Source of the DNA: Selenomonadales bacterium UBA7018
Lineage (GTDB): Bacteria > Bacillota > Negativicutes > Selenomonadales > Selenomonadaceae
Assembly: GCA_002448305.1 (NCBI GenBank)
Contig: DJWY01000034.1
Span: 1 to 59,153, forward strand
Length of the DNA stretch: 59,153 nucleotides
Direction of reading: 5' to 3'
Below the pieces are notes generated by a model, which worked only from the letters and a program-made list of their open reading frames with translations, was not told the origin of the DNA and searched no databases. A program made the position numbers and the translations under genes. Of this stretch, positions 23,333-33,034 are shown in pieces (position 1 is the stretch's first letter; each line of letters starts with the position of its first letter).

Positions 23333-23992
23333 TTAATCCGCGAATGCAATAATGGCAATACGCAATAACTTTTTCCGTCCGAATTTGTGCTCTTGCATGA
23401 GCGATTTTTTTTGCTCCGGCGTGTGTTCGCGGAATAATCCTTGCGCACCGTACAAAAATCTTTTCGGCGCAAGTTTAGGGTTGCGCGGCGATTGCGGCTG
23501 ATATAAAGAATACCCGCAAAACTTAGTTTCAGCGTGATTTTCCGGCATTTCGATGATTTTAACGTTCATAAGCCGCAAAATTTCTCGAACCGCTTCTTGC
23601 TCCGAAAAATTTTCTTTCTGACGCCAACAATCTTGAATAGTTATCGCTTCGCCGCCTAAATCCGGATATTTAAAGCTTTTATCCGCCAAAATATATTCCC
23701 AAAGCGATTCGCGCATAATTTCCGGGTGCCGCTCCTCAAATATCGCCGCGCAGTTGTGACAAAGCGAAATCATCACTGAACCCGCCGGATATTTCTCGAA
23801 ATGCTTAATCGCTCGCCACTCATCACGATAATTTTCCGGCATTCGCTCTTCAAATTCCGCGACTTTATATTTATCGACGCAACAACGGATTATCGGAACC
23901 GATTTTTCGCGCATATAATCGCAAATTTTCTTGCTAAGCGCGGGATATTCTTCCGTAAATACGCAACTCGCTACGTAAAATTTCTCCGCCAT
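23333..23992 (-). CDS. Cys-rich protein, possibly CCG-domain/Fe-S related
   Basis: About 219 residues. The start at 23992 is chosen because TAGGAGG lies 7 bp before it; an earlier in-frame start overlaps the DUF389 gene. Cysteine motifs include CVF near residue 10, RCCVDKYK near 37, SLCHNC near 76 and QDCWR near 120. These resemble the spaced CC/CxxC elements of heterodisulfide-reductase-type CCG domains that hold Fe-S clusters or handle thiols, but the match is partial. No signal peptide. It starts 11 bp after the DUF389 stop and precedes the DUF2156 gene, in a same-strand series from purL. Function unknown. Confidence 0.6.
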   Translation of the reverse strand: MAEKFYVASCVFTEEYPALSKKICDYMREKSVPIIRCCVDKYKVAEFEERMPENYRDEWRAIKHFEKYPAGSVMISLCHNCAAIFEERHPEIMRESLWEYILADKSFKYPDLGGEAITIQDCWRQKENFSEQEAVREILRLMNVKIIEMPENHAETKFCGYSLYQPQSPRNPKLAPKRFLYGAQGLFREHTPEQKKSLMQEHKFGRKKLLRIAIIAFAD

Positions 23993-24003
23993 ATAAATTC
24001 CTC

Positions 24004-25389
24004 CTACCAAATTATTCCGTTGCCCGATATTAAATCGCTCGCGTTCGCCGAATCAAGCTGTATGTTCATTGTAATTGGCATTTCTAATTCCGCCTCAAGA
24101 TATTTTTTAATTCGTCCGGCTTCTTCCGCCGTCACGCGCTCTTTTACGTAAATTATTATCATAAATCGTTCTTCCGATAGAAATTCTCCGCCTTCTGCAC
24201 GAATTATTTTAGGAAATGCCGCCGGTAATCGCTGATTTAACTTTTCTAAATGCTTTTTTTGCTCTAAATTCCGCTGATATATCGGATAATACGTCGCGCT
24301 TAGCGATTTATATTTTTTTAGCTCCGTCGTCTCCTGTTCGCGAATTCCTACGTATTTTTCGCTGTTCAATGTGCTTTGCAGTAGCTCATTTACCGCTTTT
24401 TCGTCCATTCCCGCGCTAAATTCATTCTGCACCACGTTTAATCGATAATTTTTCAGGTACGAATAATCTAGCATTTCTTTTTGCAAATAATCAATGTCCG
24501 CGTCGCTCGTTACCTGCCCAACCGATATTATTTCTAAAATTTCCTCCTGCGGATTCAATTTATACGATACCGCTTGCCGATTTTGCGTGTTAAATTTCGT
24601 TTCTACAAAGTTTTTTGTCTGTACGTTCTCTAAATTTTCCTCAATGCTTATGTGCGCCATGCGTAAACTCGGCAAAATTACTATCACGCCCAATATTATT
24701 AGATAAATCTTCTGCTGACGAAATTTTTTCTCTGAAATGTATTCTTTTGCCGGTACGCGCAGGATTTTTAGCACCGCAAACGCCGATAAACAGATAAAAA
24801 AGCTATTTATAAAGAATAAATACAGCGCACCGAGTAAAAATGTCGTCGAATGCGTCGCAATTCCATAGCCCGCCGTGCAAAGTGGCGGCATTAACGCTGT
24901 CGCTATCGCTACGCCCGGTATCACATTGCCTCTTTCTTCGCGTGTTAGTCCGATTATTCCCGCCGTTCCGCCGAAAATTGCTATTAAAACGTCCCAAATC
25001 GTCGGCGCGGTTCGTGCAATCAATTCCGGCGACGCTGTCGTTATCGGCGTCAGCGAAAAATAAATTGCCGACGTTAAAACCGATAAAAATACCTGAAATG
25101 ACAGTTTTAAAAACGATTCTTTGACATATTGCGTGTCGTATGCCGCCATTCCGTAGCCAAGCGCGGTTATATTGCCCATGAGCGGCGAAATTAACATCGC
25201 GCCAATTATTACCGCCGTCGAATTCATATTTAGCCCTATTGACGCAATAAAAATCGCTAAAACTAGGATACACATATTTGTACCCTTCAAAACGCCGCCA
25301 GATTTTATTCTTTCGACGATTTCTGCCATTGATGCGCTATCTTCATGCAAACTAAATAGCTCGCCGAACGATTTTTTAAAACTTTCCAT
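24004..25389 (-). CDS. DUF389 integral membrane protein
   Basis: A 461-residue protein. About six to eight hydrophobic helices lie between residues 38 and 245, with the family hallmark MLISPLMGNITALGYG near residue 65 and a second LMPPLCTAGYGIAT near 165. The C-terminal 220 residues are soluble and charged, with a coiled-coil part (about 340-375). The family is of unknown function and presumably sits in the cytoplasmic membrane. It lies 16 bp after purL on the same strand and is followed 11 bp later by the Cys-rich gene. Confidence 0.8.
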   Translation of the reverse strand: MESFKKSFGELFSLHEDSASMAEIVERIKSGGVLKGTNMCILVLAIFIASIGLNMNSTAVIIGAMLISPLMGNITALGYGMAAYDTQYVKESFLKLSFQVFLSVLTSAIYFSLTPITTASPELIARTAPTIWDVLIAIFGGTAGIIGLTREERGNVIPGVAIATALMPPLCTAGYGIATHSTTFLLGALYLFFINSFFICLSAFAVLKILRVPAKEYISEKKFRQQKIYLIILGVIVILPSLRMAHISIEENLENVQTKNFVETKFNTQNRQAVSYKLNPQEEILEIISVGQVTSDADIDYLQKEMLDYSYLKNYRLNVVQNEFSAGMDEKAVNELLQSTLNSEKYVGIREQETTELKKYKSLSATYYPIYQRNLEQKKHLEKLNQRLPAAFPKIIRAEGGEFLSEERFMIIIYVKERVTAEEAGRIKKYLEAELEMPITMNIQLDSANASDLISGNGIIW

Positions 25390-25405
25390 GCTTAATACTC
25401 CATTT

Positions 25406-28400
25406 TTACGAAAAATATTCTATTCCAGCCTCGAAAATTAGCTGATTTTTATTTTCGTCAATGTTTTTTGCGACAAAATTGCCAATTCGCTCCGAATGTC
25501 CCATTTTCCCAAAGATTTTTCCGCTCGCGTCGGTAATTCCCTCGATTGCCCACGCCGAACCGTTCGGATTAAAGGGAAGTTCGCTTGTCGGCGCGTTTTT
25601 ATCGTCAACATATTGCGTCGCTATCTGTCCCGCGTCCGAAAGTCGCTTCAACCAAGCGTCGCTGGCTACAAATCGCCCTTCGCCGTGCGAAATCGGGATT
25701 GAATGCACGTCTCCGACCTTATTTTTCGCTAACCAAACCGATAAATTGCTTGTAATTCGCGTTTTTACGTATTGGCTGACGTGCCGCCCTAATGAATTGT
25801 GCGTTAATGTCGGCGAATCCTCTTCCAAGTCGCGAATTTCGCCGTAGGGCAGCAATCCTAGCTTAATTAACGCTTGAAATCCGTTGCAAATGCCCAAAAT
25901 TAGCCCGTCGCGCTCTTTTAATAGCTTCATGACTTCTTCCGCGATTTTTGGATTGCGAAACGTCGCCGCAATAAATTTTCCAGACCCGTCAGGCTCATCG
26001 CCGCCACTAAATCCGCCAGGAATCATAATTATTTGCGCGGAATGGATTTTTTTCGCCATTATATCAATACTTTCTGCGACCGATTGCGGCGTTAAGTTGC
26101 GAACAACGAAAATATCAGGCTCGCCGCCCGCTTTTTTCCAACATTTCGCGCTATCGTATTCGCAATTCGTGCCAGGAAACACCGGAATAAATATTTTCGG
26201 CTTTGAAACTTTAATTTTGCTAGAAAATCTGCGCGGAACGTCATAAATTTTATTCGGGATAATCTGCGCGGAAGAATCTTTAATTTTTGTCGGAAAAATC
26301 TTTTCTAGCGGCTCGGAAAGGGCTTTTTTAACGTCGTCAAGCGAAATTTTTTCATCAGAATAAATTATAAACGGTTCGGAAATAGTTTCGCCCAAAAGTT
26401 TAAAATCAAGCTCGCAATTTGCCTCGACAATCAAATCACCGTAATTTTTAGCGAAAATATCTTCAACCGCGCAGATTTTAACGCCAATATCGTTACCAAT
26501 CGCCATTTTAGCAATCGCCGCCGCAATTCCGCCGCTCTGAACGCTCATTGCTGAAATTATTTTCCCTGCGCAAATTAAATCATGAATTTTAGCGAAATTT
26601 TTCTTGAGTTCGTCGAAAATCGGCACGCCGTCAACGTCTCGCGGACATTTTATAAGATAAATTTTATTTCCTGCCGCTTTAAACTCCGGCGAAATAACTT
26701 TTTCCGCGTCGACAACAGCAACCGCGAAACTTACCAGCGTCGGCGGAACGTTTAAGCTTTCAAAAGTCCCGCTCATCGAATCTTTTCCGCCTATCGCCGC
26801 CACGCCAAAATTTTTTTGCGCGATAAATGCTCCTAACAATGCCGCAAGCGGTTTTCCCCATTTCTCAGGATTTTCGCCAAGTTTCTCGAAATATTCCTGA
26901 AAAGTCAGATATGCTTGCGAAAAATCCGCCCCGATTGCCACTAATTTTGCTAAACTCGACGTTACAGCGTCAATCGCGCCGTGAAATGGGCTTTTTTCCG
27001 ATATTTCCGCATCAAATCCGAACGTCATAGCCGTTGCCGTCGTAGTTTCGCCCTCGCAAGGTATTTTAGCGACCATTCCTTCAGCCGGTGTCAGCTGATT
27101 TTTCCCGCCAAATGGCATTAAAACTGTCGCCGCACCGATTGTCGAATCAAATCGTTCTACTAAGCCTTTTTGACTGCAAACATTTAATACGCGCAGATTT
27201 TCTAGGAATTTTATATTTTTTTGCGTAGAAATTTGTTTTGGCGACGAAATTTTAGCCTTAATATGACGTTTAACGCCGTTCGTATCGAAAAATTCGCGGC
27301 TTATGCTAACAATTTCCTTGCCGCGCCAATTCATTATCAATTTTCCGCTGTCTGTGACCTCCGCAATTTCATACGCCTCTAAATTTTCATCATCTGCCAG
27401 CGAAATGAACTTTTCCACGTCATTTTTATCCAAAACTACCGCCATTCGCTCTTGACTTTCCGAAATTGCTAGCTCGGTACCGTCTAAACCGTCATATTTT
27501 TTGCGCACCGCGTCCAAATTTATATTCAAACCCGCCGCAAGCTCACCGACTGCCACCGCGACGCCGCCCGCGCCGAAATCATTGCAACGTTTAATCAATT
27601 TCGCCGCATTTTTATTGCGAAATAACCGCTGAATCTTCCTTTCTGTCGGCGGATTGCCTTTTTGCACTTCCGCGCCGCTTTTTTTCAAAGAATCAGCCGT
27701 ATGAACCTTGCTTGAGCCGGTCGCACCGCCAATTCCGTCGCGTCCAGTGCGCCCGCCCAGCAAAATTACCTTATCGCCGGCTTTCGGACGACTTCTAACC
27801 ACATTTTCAGCCGGAACAGCCGCAATTACCGCGCCGATTTCCATTCTTTTCGCCAAAAATCCCTCGTGATAGACTTCGCGAACCTGTCCAGTCGCCAAAC
27901 CGATTTGATTTCCGTAGGAACTGTAGCCATTTGCCGCGCCGCGAGTGATTTTTTTCTGCGGAAGCTTGCCGGGCAACGTTTCAGCGAATTTTTTATTAGG
28001 ATTATCCGCGCCAGTCACGCGCATTGCCTGATAAACGTAACTTCTGCCGCTCAACGGGTCGCGAATTGCCCCGCCAAGACATGTCGCCGCGCCGCCAAAC
28101 GGTTCAATCTCCGTCGGGTGATTATGCGTCTCATTTTTGAACATTACAAGCCAATTTTCGTCGCGACCGTCGATTTTCGCAGTAATTTTTATCGAACAGG
28201 CGTTAATTTCCTCCGAAACGTCCAGATTTTGCGGTTTAATAATTTTCGCGCCGATTGTGCCCAAATCCATTAGCGAAATATCCTTTTTCGCGTCGTGAAC
28301 GGCTAAATATTCGTCAAAAGCGCGTTGAATAACGGCGGATTCAATAGAAATTTCGTCAATCGCGGTCGTAAAAGTCGTATGGCGGCAATGGTCGCTCCAA

Positions 28401-29056
28401 TACGTATCTATAACTTTCAATTCGGTAATTGTCGGCGGTCTTTGTTCAATTTCGCGGAAATATTTCTGGCAAAACTTTAAATCGTCGAGATTCATAGCCA
28501 AACCGCGCAGATTTATAAAATTTTTAAGTTCGTCGTCGTTAAAGCTATTAAAATCGGCTAAAATTTCAACGTCAGGCGGAATTTCGGCGGAAATTTTCAA
28601 CGTCGCAGGGATTTTAAAGCTTGCCTCGCGTGATTCAATGGCATTTATTGAGTAGGATTTAATTTTTTGGAAATCGTCGGGCGAAATGTCGCCGATAATT
28701 GAAATAATCCGCGCAGAATGAATAATTGGAAGATTTTTAGCGGTGACGAGCTGAACGCATTGGGCGGCGGAGTCGGCTCTTTGGTCGAATTGACCTGGCA
28801 AATATTCAATCGCGAAAGTTTTTGTTAAATCGACGTCGGCGGGCAGTTCAAAATAAAAATTATCGACGTTTGGCTCACGAAAAACAATATCGCGGACTTT
28901 TTGGAAGTCAATTTCGCTCAAATCTTCGACATCGTAGCGCACGAACAGCCGCAAGCCGTCAATTTTAATGTCAAGCGTGTCTTTGAAGTCTTCGAGGAGC
29001 TGTTTTGCGGGCACATCGAAGCCAGAACGCTTTTCAACGTAAATTCTTTTAACCAT
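25406..29056 (-). CDS. purL: Phosphoribosylformylglycinamidine synthase, single-chain
   Basis: A 1216-residue enzyme for step four of de novo purine synthesis: FGAR + ATP + glutamine to FGAM. The order is the N-terminal PurS-like domain, the linker helix with DTYWSDHCRHTTF near residue 225, and two ATP-binding halves (FKNETHNHPTEIEPFGGAA and GGKDSMSG). The C-terminal glutamine amidotransferase has the nucleophile Cys in GICNGFQAL and the His/Glu pair in SHGEGRF. The length and fused glutaminase fit the clostridial-type large PurL rather than the three-subunit PurSLQ. The ribosome binding site CTGGAGGTG precedes the ATG. No other pur gene is in the window. Confidence 0.95.
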   Translation of the reverse strand: MVKRIYVEKRSGFDVPAKQLLEDFKDTLDIKIDGLRLFVRYDVEDLSEIDFQKVRDIVFREPNVDNFYFELPADVDLTKTFAIEYLPGQFDQRADSAAQCVQLVTAKNLPIIHSARIISIIGDISPDDFQKIKSYSINAIESREASFKIPATLKISAEIPPDVEILADFNSFNDDELKNFINLRGLAMNLDDLKFCQKYFREIEQRPPTITELKVIDTYWSDHCRHTTFTTAIDEISIESAVIQRAFDEYLAVHDAKKDISLMDLGTIGAKIIKPQNLDVSEEINACSIKITAKIDGRDENWLVMFKNETHNHPTEIEPFGGAATCLGGAIRDPLSGRSYVYQAMRVTGADNPNKKFAETLPGKLPQKKITRGAANGYSSYGNQIGLATGQVREVYHEGFLAKRMEIGAVIAAVPAENVVRSRPKAGDKVILLGGRTGRDGIGGATGSSKVHTADSLKKSGAEVQKGNPPTERKIQRLFRNKNAAKLIKRCNDFGAGGVAVAVGELAAGLNINLDAVRKKYDGLDGTELAISESQERMAVVLDKNDVEKFISLADDENLEAYEIAEVTDSGKLIMNWRGKEIVSISREFFDTNGVKRHIKAKISSPKQISTQKNIKFLENLRVLNVCSQKGLVERFDSTIGAATVLMPFGGKNQLTPAEGMVAKIPCEGETTTATAMTFGFDAEISEKSPFHGAIDAVTSSLAKLVAIGADFSQAYLTFQEYFEKLGENPEKWGKPLAALLGAFIAQKNFGVAAIGGKDSMSGTFESLNVPPTLVSFAVAVVDAEKVISPEFKAAGNKIYLIKCPRDVDGVPIFDELKKNFAKIHDLICAGKIISAMSVQSGGIAAAIAKMAIGNDIGVKICAVEDIFAKNYGDLIVEANCELDFKLLGETISEPFIIYSDEKISLDDVKKALSEPLEKIFPTKIKDSSAQIIPNKIYDVPRRFSSKIKVSKPKIFIPVFPGTNCEYDSAKCWKKAGGEPDIFVVRNLTPQSVAESIDIMAKKIHSAQIIMIPGGFSGGDEPDGSGKFIAATFRNPKIAEEVMKLLKERDGLILGICNGFQALIKLGLLPYGEIRDLEEDSPTLTHNSLGRHVSQYVKTRITSNLSVWLAKNKVGDVHSIPISHGEGRFVASDAWLKRLSDAGQIATQYVDDKNAPTSELPFNPNGSAWAIEGITDASGKIFGKMGHSERIGNFVAKNIDENKNQLIFEAGIEYFS

Positions 29057-29124
29057 AAGCGCACCTCCAGAGAAATTTTTAATGATTTTAGCACAAAGCG
29101 CGGAAATAAAAAAGGGCTAAGCCA

Positions 29125-29152
29125 TTGAAAGTAATTTTTTGTATGATATAAT
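29125..29152 (+). promoter_or_regulatory. Promoter of the YkgJ-like gene
   Basis: TTGAAA (29125-29130), a 16-bp spacer and a perfect TATAAT (29147-29152). The TAGGAGTG ribosome binding site follows at about 29158-29165. Confidence 0.6.
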
Positions 29153-29172
29153 TTATTTAGGAGTGATATTTT

Positions 29173-29694
29173 ATGACAAAACATAATGAAATAAGAAGTG
29201 AAGTCACTTTTATTACCGCTGAGGACTGCGCAAAATGTAAGTACTGTTGTTCGTTTAAAAAATCAAGTTTATCGGAATTGCCGGTTATCAATCGTGAAGA
29301 AATGGAAAATTTAAAGGCAATATATCCGGAAATTAAGTTCAAAAAGGTAAAACGAAACGATTGTGACGGATATATTTTCGATATGGAAAATGATTACTCC
29401 GGTAATGACCCGTTAGAAGAAATTCCTTGCCCATTCAATAAAAACGGCTGTATTCTCGGCGAAAATAAGCTTTTTGAGTGTGCAGTGTGGCCTTTCAGAG
29501 CCATGAAAAAAAATAATGATATTGTGATTGCGTTTTGCGTCGATTGTCCGTTTTTTTTAAAGACAGATTTCCAAAAATTTGAATCTCTACTTAAAAATGG
29601 TCTCGGTAAAAAAATTTTGGACTACGCTAAGAAATTTCCCGCGTCTGTCAATAATTACAAAGAAAATTATCATGTATTCGGTAAAAATTATTAA
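29173..29694 (+). CDS. YkgJ-like Zn/Fe-chelating Cys cluster protein
   Basis: A 173-residue protein of the YkgJ (UPF0153) type. The N-terminal CAKCKYCC, CPFNKNGCILGE and FECAVWPFR supply the eight or so cysteines that coordinate a metal in this family. No membrane segment. The biochemical role of the family is poorly known. The AT content is clearly higher than in purL or the RTX genes, as in the degenerate genes that follow, so this whole patch may be acquired. It has its own promoter; the broken DUF2156 paralogue begins 15 bp downstream. Confidence 0.75.
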   Translation: MTKHNEIRSEVTFITAEDCAKCKYCCSFKKSSLSELPVINREEMENLKAIYPEIKFKKVKRNDCDGYIFDMENDYSGNDPLEEIPCPFNKNGCILGENKLFECAVWPFRAMKKNNDIVIAFCVDCPFFLKTDFQKFESLLKNGLGKKILDYAKKFPASVNNYKENYHVFGKNY

Positions 29695-29709
29695 GTCAGA
29701 GGAATTTTA

Positions 29710-30597
29710 ATGCTAAAACTCGATTGGCACGAACCAAAATTCATTTCTCAACGAAATTTTTCTATCGCAAGCGACACTTCGACGGCTAATCTCTACCTTT
29801 TGCAAAAAATACAATATCGAAGTTGCGGAACTCAACGGAATTCTTTTTAGGCACTACAACGGCATAAATTTGAATCGAAATGGCTACGGTTTCCCACTTT
29901 CCAATAAAAATTTCGATTTTAGAGTTGCGATTGAACTTCTTAAGGCAGATTCTGCTTTGCGCGGAGAAAATTTGCGGTTTTGTCTTTGTAATGAGCATCA
30001 GCGAGCCGAAATTGACAAATTTATTTCTGTCGACTGGAATTTTTTCGACGGAAATAGCGATTATATTTACAAAATTGACGATTTAGCCGACTTGCAGGCA
30101 GAAAATTTCATGGCAAGAGAAATCAATACAACAAATTCATGAAAACTTATCCCGACGCTAAATATTTTCCACTCACAAAAGATTTATTGCCAGATGCTTT
30201 GAATATTTCGGAAAAATGGCTTTCAGAACATGATGACGCCGATATTTTTTTGCAATTTGAGCTGTCAAATATTCGTGAGGCGGTAAATAATTGGGAAAAT
30301 CTCGAAATGCAAAGCGGAATTCTCTACGCTGACGGCGAACCTGCCGCAATGATTATGTTTTCTGCCTTGTCGGAGCAATGTATTGATGCTCATTTTGAAA
30401 AATCACAAAAAAAATTTGCGGAAAACGGAGCATTTGTGGCGATAAATAAATTTATTGCGTCCTCAAAAACTTTGGAACCTTATGAATACATAAATATGGA
30501 AGAAGACATTAGAATAGCGGGTTTGAAACAGTCAAAAGACCTTTATCGCCCTGTTTTCAAGATAAAAAAATATTATGGCGAGTTTTTTTGCAGATGA
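29710..30597 (+). pseudogene. Frameshifted paralogue of the DUF2156 gene
   Basis: Three overlapping frames join into one DUF2156 protein of about 295 residues. The first part (MLKLDWHEP) shifts at an A-run near 29804-29809 into KKYNIEVAELNG. The second part shifts near 30096 into GRKFHGKRNQYNKFMKTYPDAK, which aligns with GRKFHRKKNHLNAFKKEYPDAK of the intact gene at 22370-23281. Each lesion is cured by adding one base. The C-terminus keeps the family motif YINMEEDIRIAGLKQSKD. It is non-functional as written, unless the lesions are sequencing errors in homopolymers. Its stop overlaps the start of the MATE-like gene. Confidence 0.8.
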
Positions 30598-32166
30598 ACG
30601 ATACTTTTTGCGGTTTTCATTTAAAAAAAATGCTTTTATCATCGCTACTAATGATGTTGGCATCAAGTTTATCAAATATTGTCAATTATATCTTGGCAGC
30701 GCAAATTTTAGACGATAATGCAATGGTTGCGGTCAATTTAGTTACGCCGCTTCTTTATTTTGTAGGTTTTTTGTCAGCATTGATTGCAACTGGAACTTCT
30801 TATTTGTATTCTTTTGAAATCGGAGCCTTTCGGCAGGAAAAAGCAAATAAACTTGTAAGTCAAGGTGCAATTTTAGCTGTAACGCTATCAATTTTGCTTG
30901 CGGTGATATTTTTTTTCGGTCGAGATGTATTTTTTTCGTCTTTTGACGTTACGGGCGAGATTGAAACCTATGCACGAGAATATTATTCGTTATTTTTCCT
31001 GTCTATAGCGATAAATCCGATATATTTTTTAATTTATGTTATGGTTTATGCGGACGGCGGCGGGAAATGTGGAGTTATCGCGACTTTTTTAAATCTTTTT
31101 GTAAATATCATGGCGTCAATCGTACTCGGAATGAAATTTGGAATAGCTGGAATAGCTTTTGGGACGTTTTTGGGATATTTGGTATCAATCGCGGTTTTTG
31201 CAAAGTGGATTTTCTTTGAGTCGCAGACTTTGAAGCCGATTTTATATATTTCCGCGTCAGAAACGGTCAGAGGGTCGTGATAAGTATTATACAGTTAGCA
31301 GTTTTCCTTAAAGGCGTGTCAGAGGCGGCTGAACCGCTCATAAACATTTATTTGGGCGAAAAAAACTTCGACGGCATAAAAAAGTAATGAACATTGCGAT
31401 AAAAGCGGCGTTATTTTATGGAGTGGCGATAATTCCGATATTTTTGCTGTTTAGTGAGGCAATAGCGGGACTTTTCGACATTGAAGACGAAATTTTATCC
31501 GAAACGGTCTTTGCAATACGCGCAATAGGCTTTTCAATGCCGTTTATCACGTTAATTTACCTGTTTTCGATGTATTATCAAATAAGTGGGCATATGAAAA
31601 TAGCTATTTCGCTATCATTTTTCAAGGATTTTGGCTTTTATTTACTGATACCGATGATTTTAGGCTTATCGTTTGGAATTGAGGGATTTTTTATTGGAAT
31701 GATGTTAGTATCGGTTATAAGTTGCGTGATATTTGCGATTTTCTTGCGCGTCCGCTATGGAAAACGCTTTCCGTTGCTGTTAGAAGAGTCAGATATAATA
31801 TCGCGGGGCGCAAAATTAAATTTGGAGCGAGTTTTGGAGCTAAGAGACTTGGCGGAAGGCGAAATTTTAAAACGCGGCATTGATTCAAAGCTTGCGATGA
31901 GAAGTGCATTGATAATCGAGGAAATTGGCATGTTGATAGTAGAAAATAACACTGGAAATGAGCCATTAGCGTAGTTGACGCTGATTTTTGGTGAAGAAAT
32001 GCGAATAATCATACGCGACAATGGAAAACGCTTTGATTTAACTGATGAGGCGGTAAATTCATTCCGAAATTTCTTTATATACAGCTTTTTGGAAGGTAGC
32101 AAGACGGCTAGAAGCTATTTGACGACGCAAAATTATAATCGGCATATATTTACGCTGATAAAATAG
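30594..32166 (+). pseudogene. Broken MATE transporter fused to an RsbW-type HATPase domain
   Basis: The reading frames together give an N-half with six membrane helices like a MATE/MatE exporter. A frame break with apparent loss of part of helix 7 occurs at about 31277-31280. The C-half begins VISIIQLAVFLKGVSEA, and a second break (one base missing in the A-run at 31378-31383) precedes VMNIAIKAAL. After the last helix a soluble domain follows. It resembles the histidine-kinase-like ATPase fold of anti-sigma factors: EEIGMLIVENN as the N-box, then an in-frame TAG at 31972, then IRDNGKRFDLTD as the G1 box. MATE exporters use ion gradients, so an attached ATPase-like domain is unusual. The gene is inactive as written. 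Confidence 0.68.
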
Positions 32167-32176
32167 AAAAAAATAA

Positions 32177-32214
32177 CGGGCGAGGCTCTTTAAAGGAGTT
32201 TCGCCCGATTTTTT
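32177..32214. terminator. Bidirectional terminator between the MATE remnant and the RepL-like gene
   Basis: CGGGCGA (32177-32183) pairs with TCGCCCG (32201-32207), extended by GCTC/GGAG. T-rich sequence lies on the right (32209-32214) and A-rich sequence on the left, so it serves both convergent genes. Confidence 0.75.
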
Positions 32215-32605
32215 ATTGCTGAGATTGCTTTTTAAGCTGTTCGCGGCGTCTACGTTCTTTGTTTTTATCAATTTTGGCGTCATCGAGTTTAACGCGGCGG
32301 CTCCACTCGGCAATTCTAGCTTTACGGTCGCAATTATTCATCACGATATAGGGATTGACCATAAAATCTGACTCCAAAACTAATTTTAGTTCGTTGACGA
32401 CGAAATTTTCCTTCAACCAGCGCAAAGAATTGAAAAAAGTAGACTTACCAAGCTTCAAATCGTATTGGAGCTGAGATTTTCCGATTTTGTAGCCGCAAAT
32501 GCCGTCTTGAAGCTGTTTCATAGCGAGATAGAGAAACATTTTGATTGTAAAGTTGTTAGGAGCCTCATTAATTTTTTCTAGGGTGCGAATATCGTCGAAA
32601 ATCAT
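32213..32605 (-). CDS. RepL-like winged-helix protein
   Basis: A 130-residue protein. Residues about 18-75 form a helix-turn-helix/winged-helix (FTIKMFLYLAMKQL, then KSTFFNSLRWLKE), and FMVNPYIVMNN follows. The combination of a small winged helix with a F-M-V-N-P strand resembles Firmicute plasmid replication proteins of the RepL type. The last 30 residues are a charged Lys/Arg/Gln helix. As there is no plasmid context it may be a stranded copy or a DNA-binding regulator. It is convergent with the degenerate MATE gene. Confidence 0.5.
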   Translation of the reverse strand: MIFDDIRTLEKINEAPNNFTIKMFLYLAMKQLQDGICGYKIGKSQLQYDLKLGKSTFFNSLRWLKENFVVNELKLVLESDFMVNPYIVMNNCDRKARIAEWSRRVKLDDAKIDKNKERRRREQLKKQSQQ

Positions 32606-32832
32606 AAATTTTCACCTCCGCGAACAATTATAACAGAAAAAAGACGTTGAAAATAGAGCAAATTACATTTTCCACGTACATGGAATTTGTAAAATGGGCA
32701 AGAAAAAAGCCCCGTAGAGCGTTTGACGGCAGAAAAAATTTTTTGCTAGACTTTGTAACGAAAAAGAAACTCCAACGTATAAGCTACAGAAAACGAATTT
32801 AGCTTTCGGAAAACATAACACATATAAGCGCA

Positions 32833-32928
32833 TGTATACCGGTCAATCACTCACGCAAGAACAGGCTCGGCAGTATGCAATGGATTATACCGGACACCAC
32901 ATGACGGAATCTGAGTGGGATTGGTAAA
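32833..32928 (+). CDS. Possible 31-residue small protein
   Basis: ATG at 32833, with a reading frame MYTGQSLTQEQARQYAMDYT to a stop at 32928. The composition (Gln, Glu, Tyr, Trp, His) looks protein-like rather than random. No clear ribosome binding site or promoter precedes it; a terminator follows 26 bp later, which supports transcription through it. It could equally be the tail of a lost gene. Confidence 0.25.
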
Positions 32929-32954
32929 AAAAACTCGTCTTGGTAGCAAAAAAG

Positions 32955-32983
32955 CCCTTCGGCGAGTGTCGGAGGGATTTTTT
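32955..32983 (+). terminator. Terminator before the SIMPL gene
   Basis: CCCTTCG (32955-32961) pairs with CGGAGGG (32970-32976), with one G-T pair, followed by T6 (32978-32983). Confidence 0.7.
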
Positions 32984-33034
32984 GATTGATAACGGCGAAA
33001 TTTTTTGCTAAAATCGGCGCGGGAGGTGTATTTG

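Larger units (their letters stand above)
32606..33034. other. 429-bp region with no long gene
   Basis: Apart from the possible 31-codon reading frame at 32833-32928 and a terminator at 32955-32983, I see only AT-rich sequence with short A and T runs. No tRNA, conserved RNA or insertion-sequence end was recognised. Confidence 0.6.
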
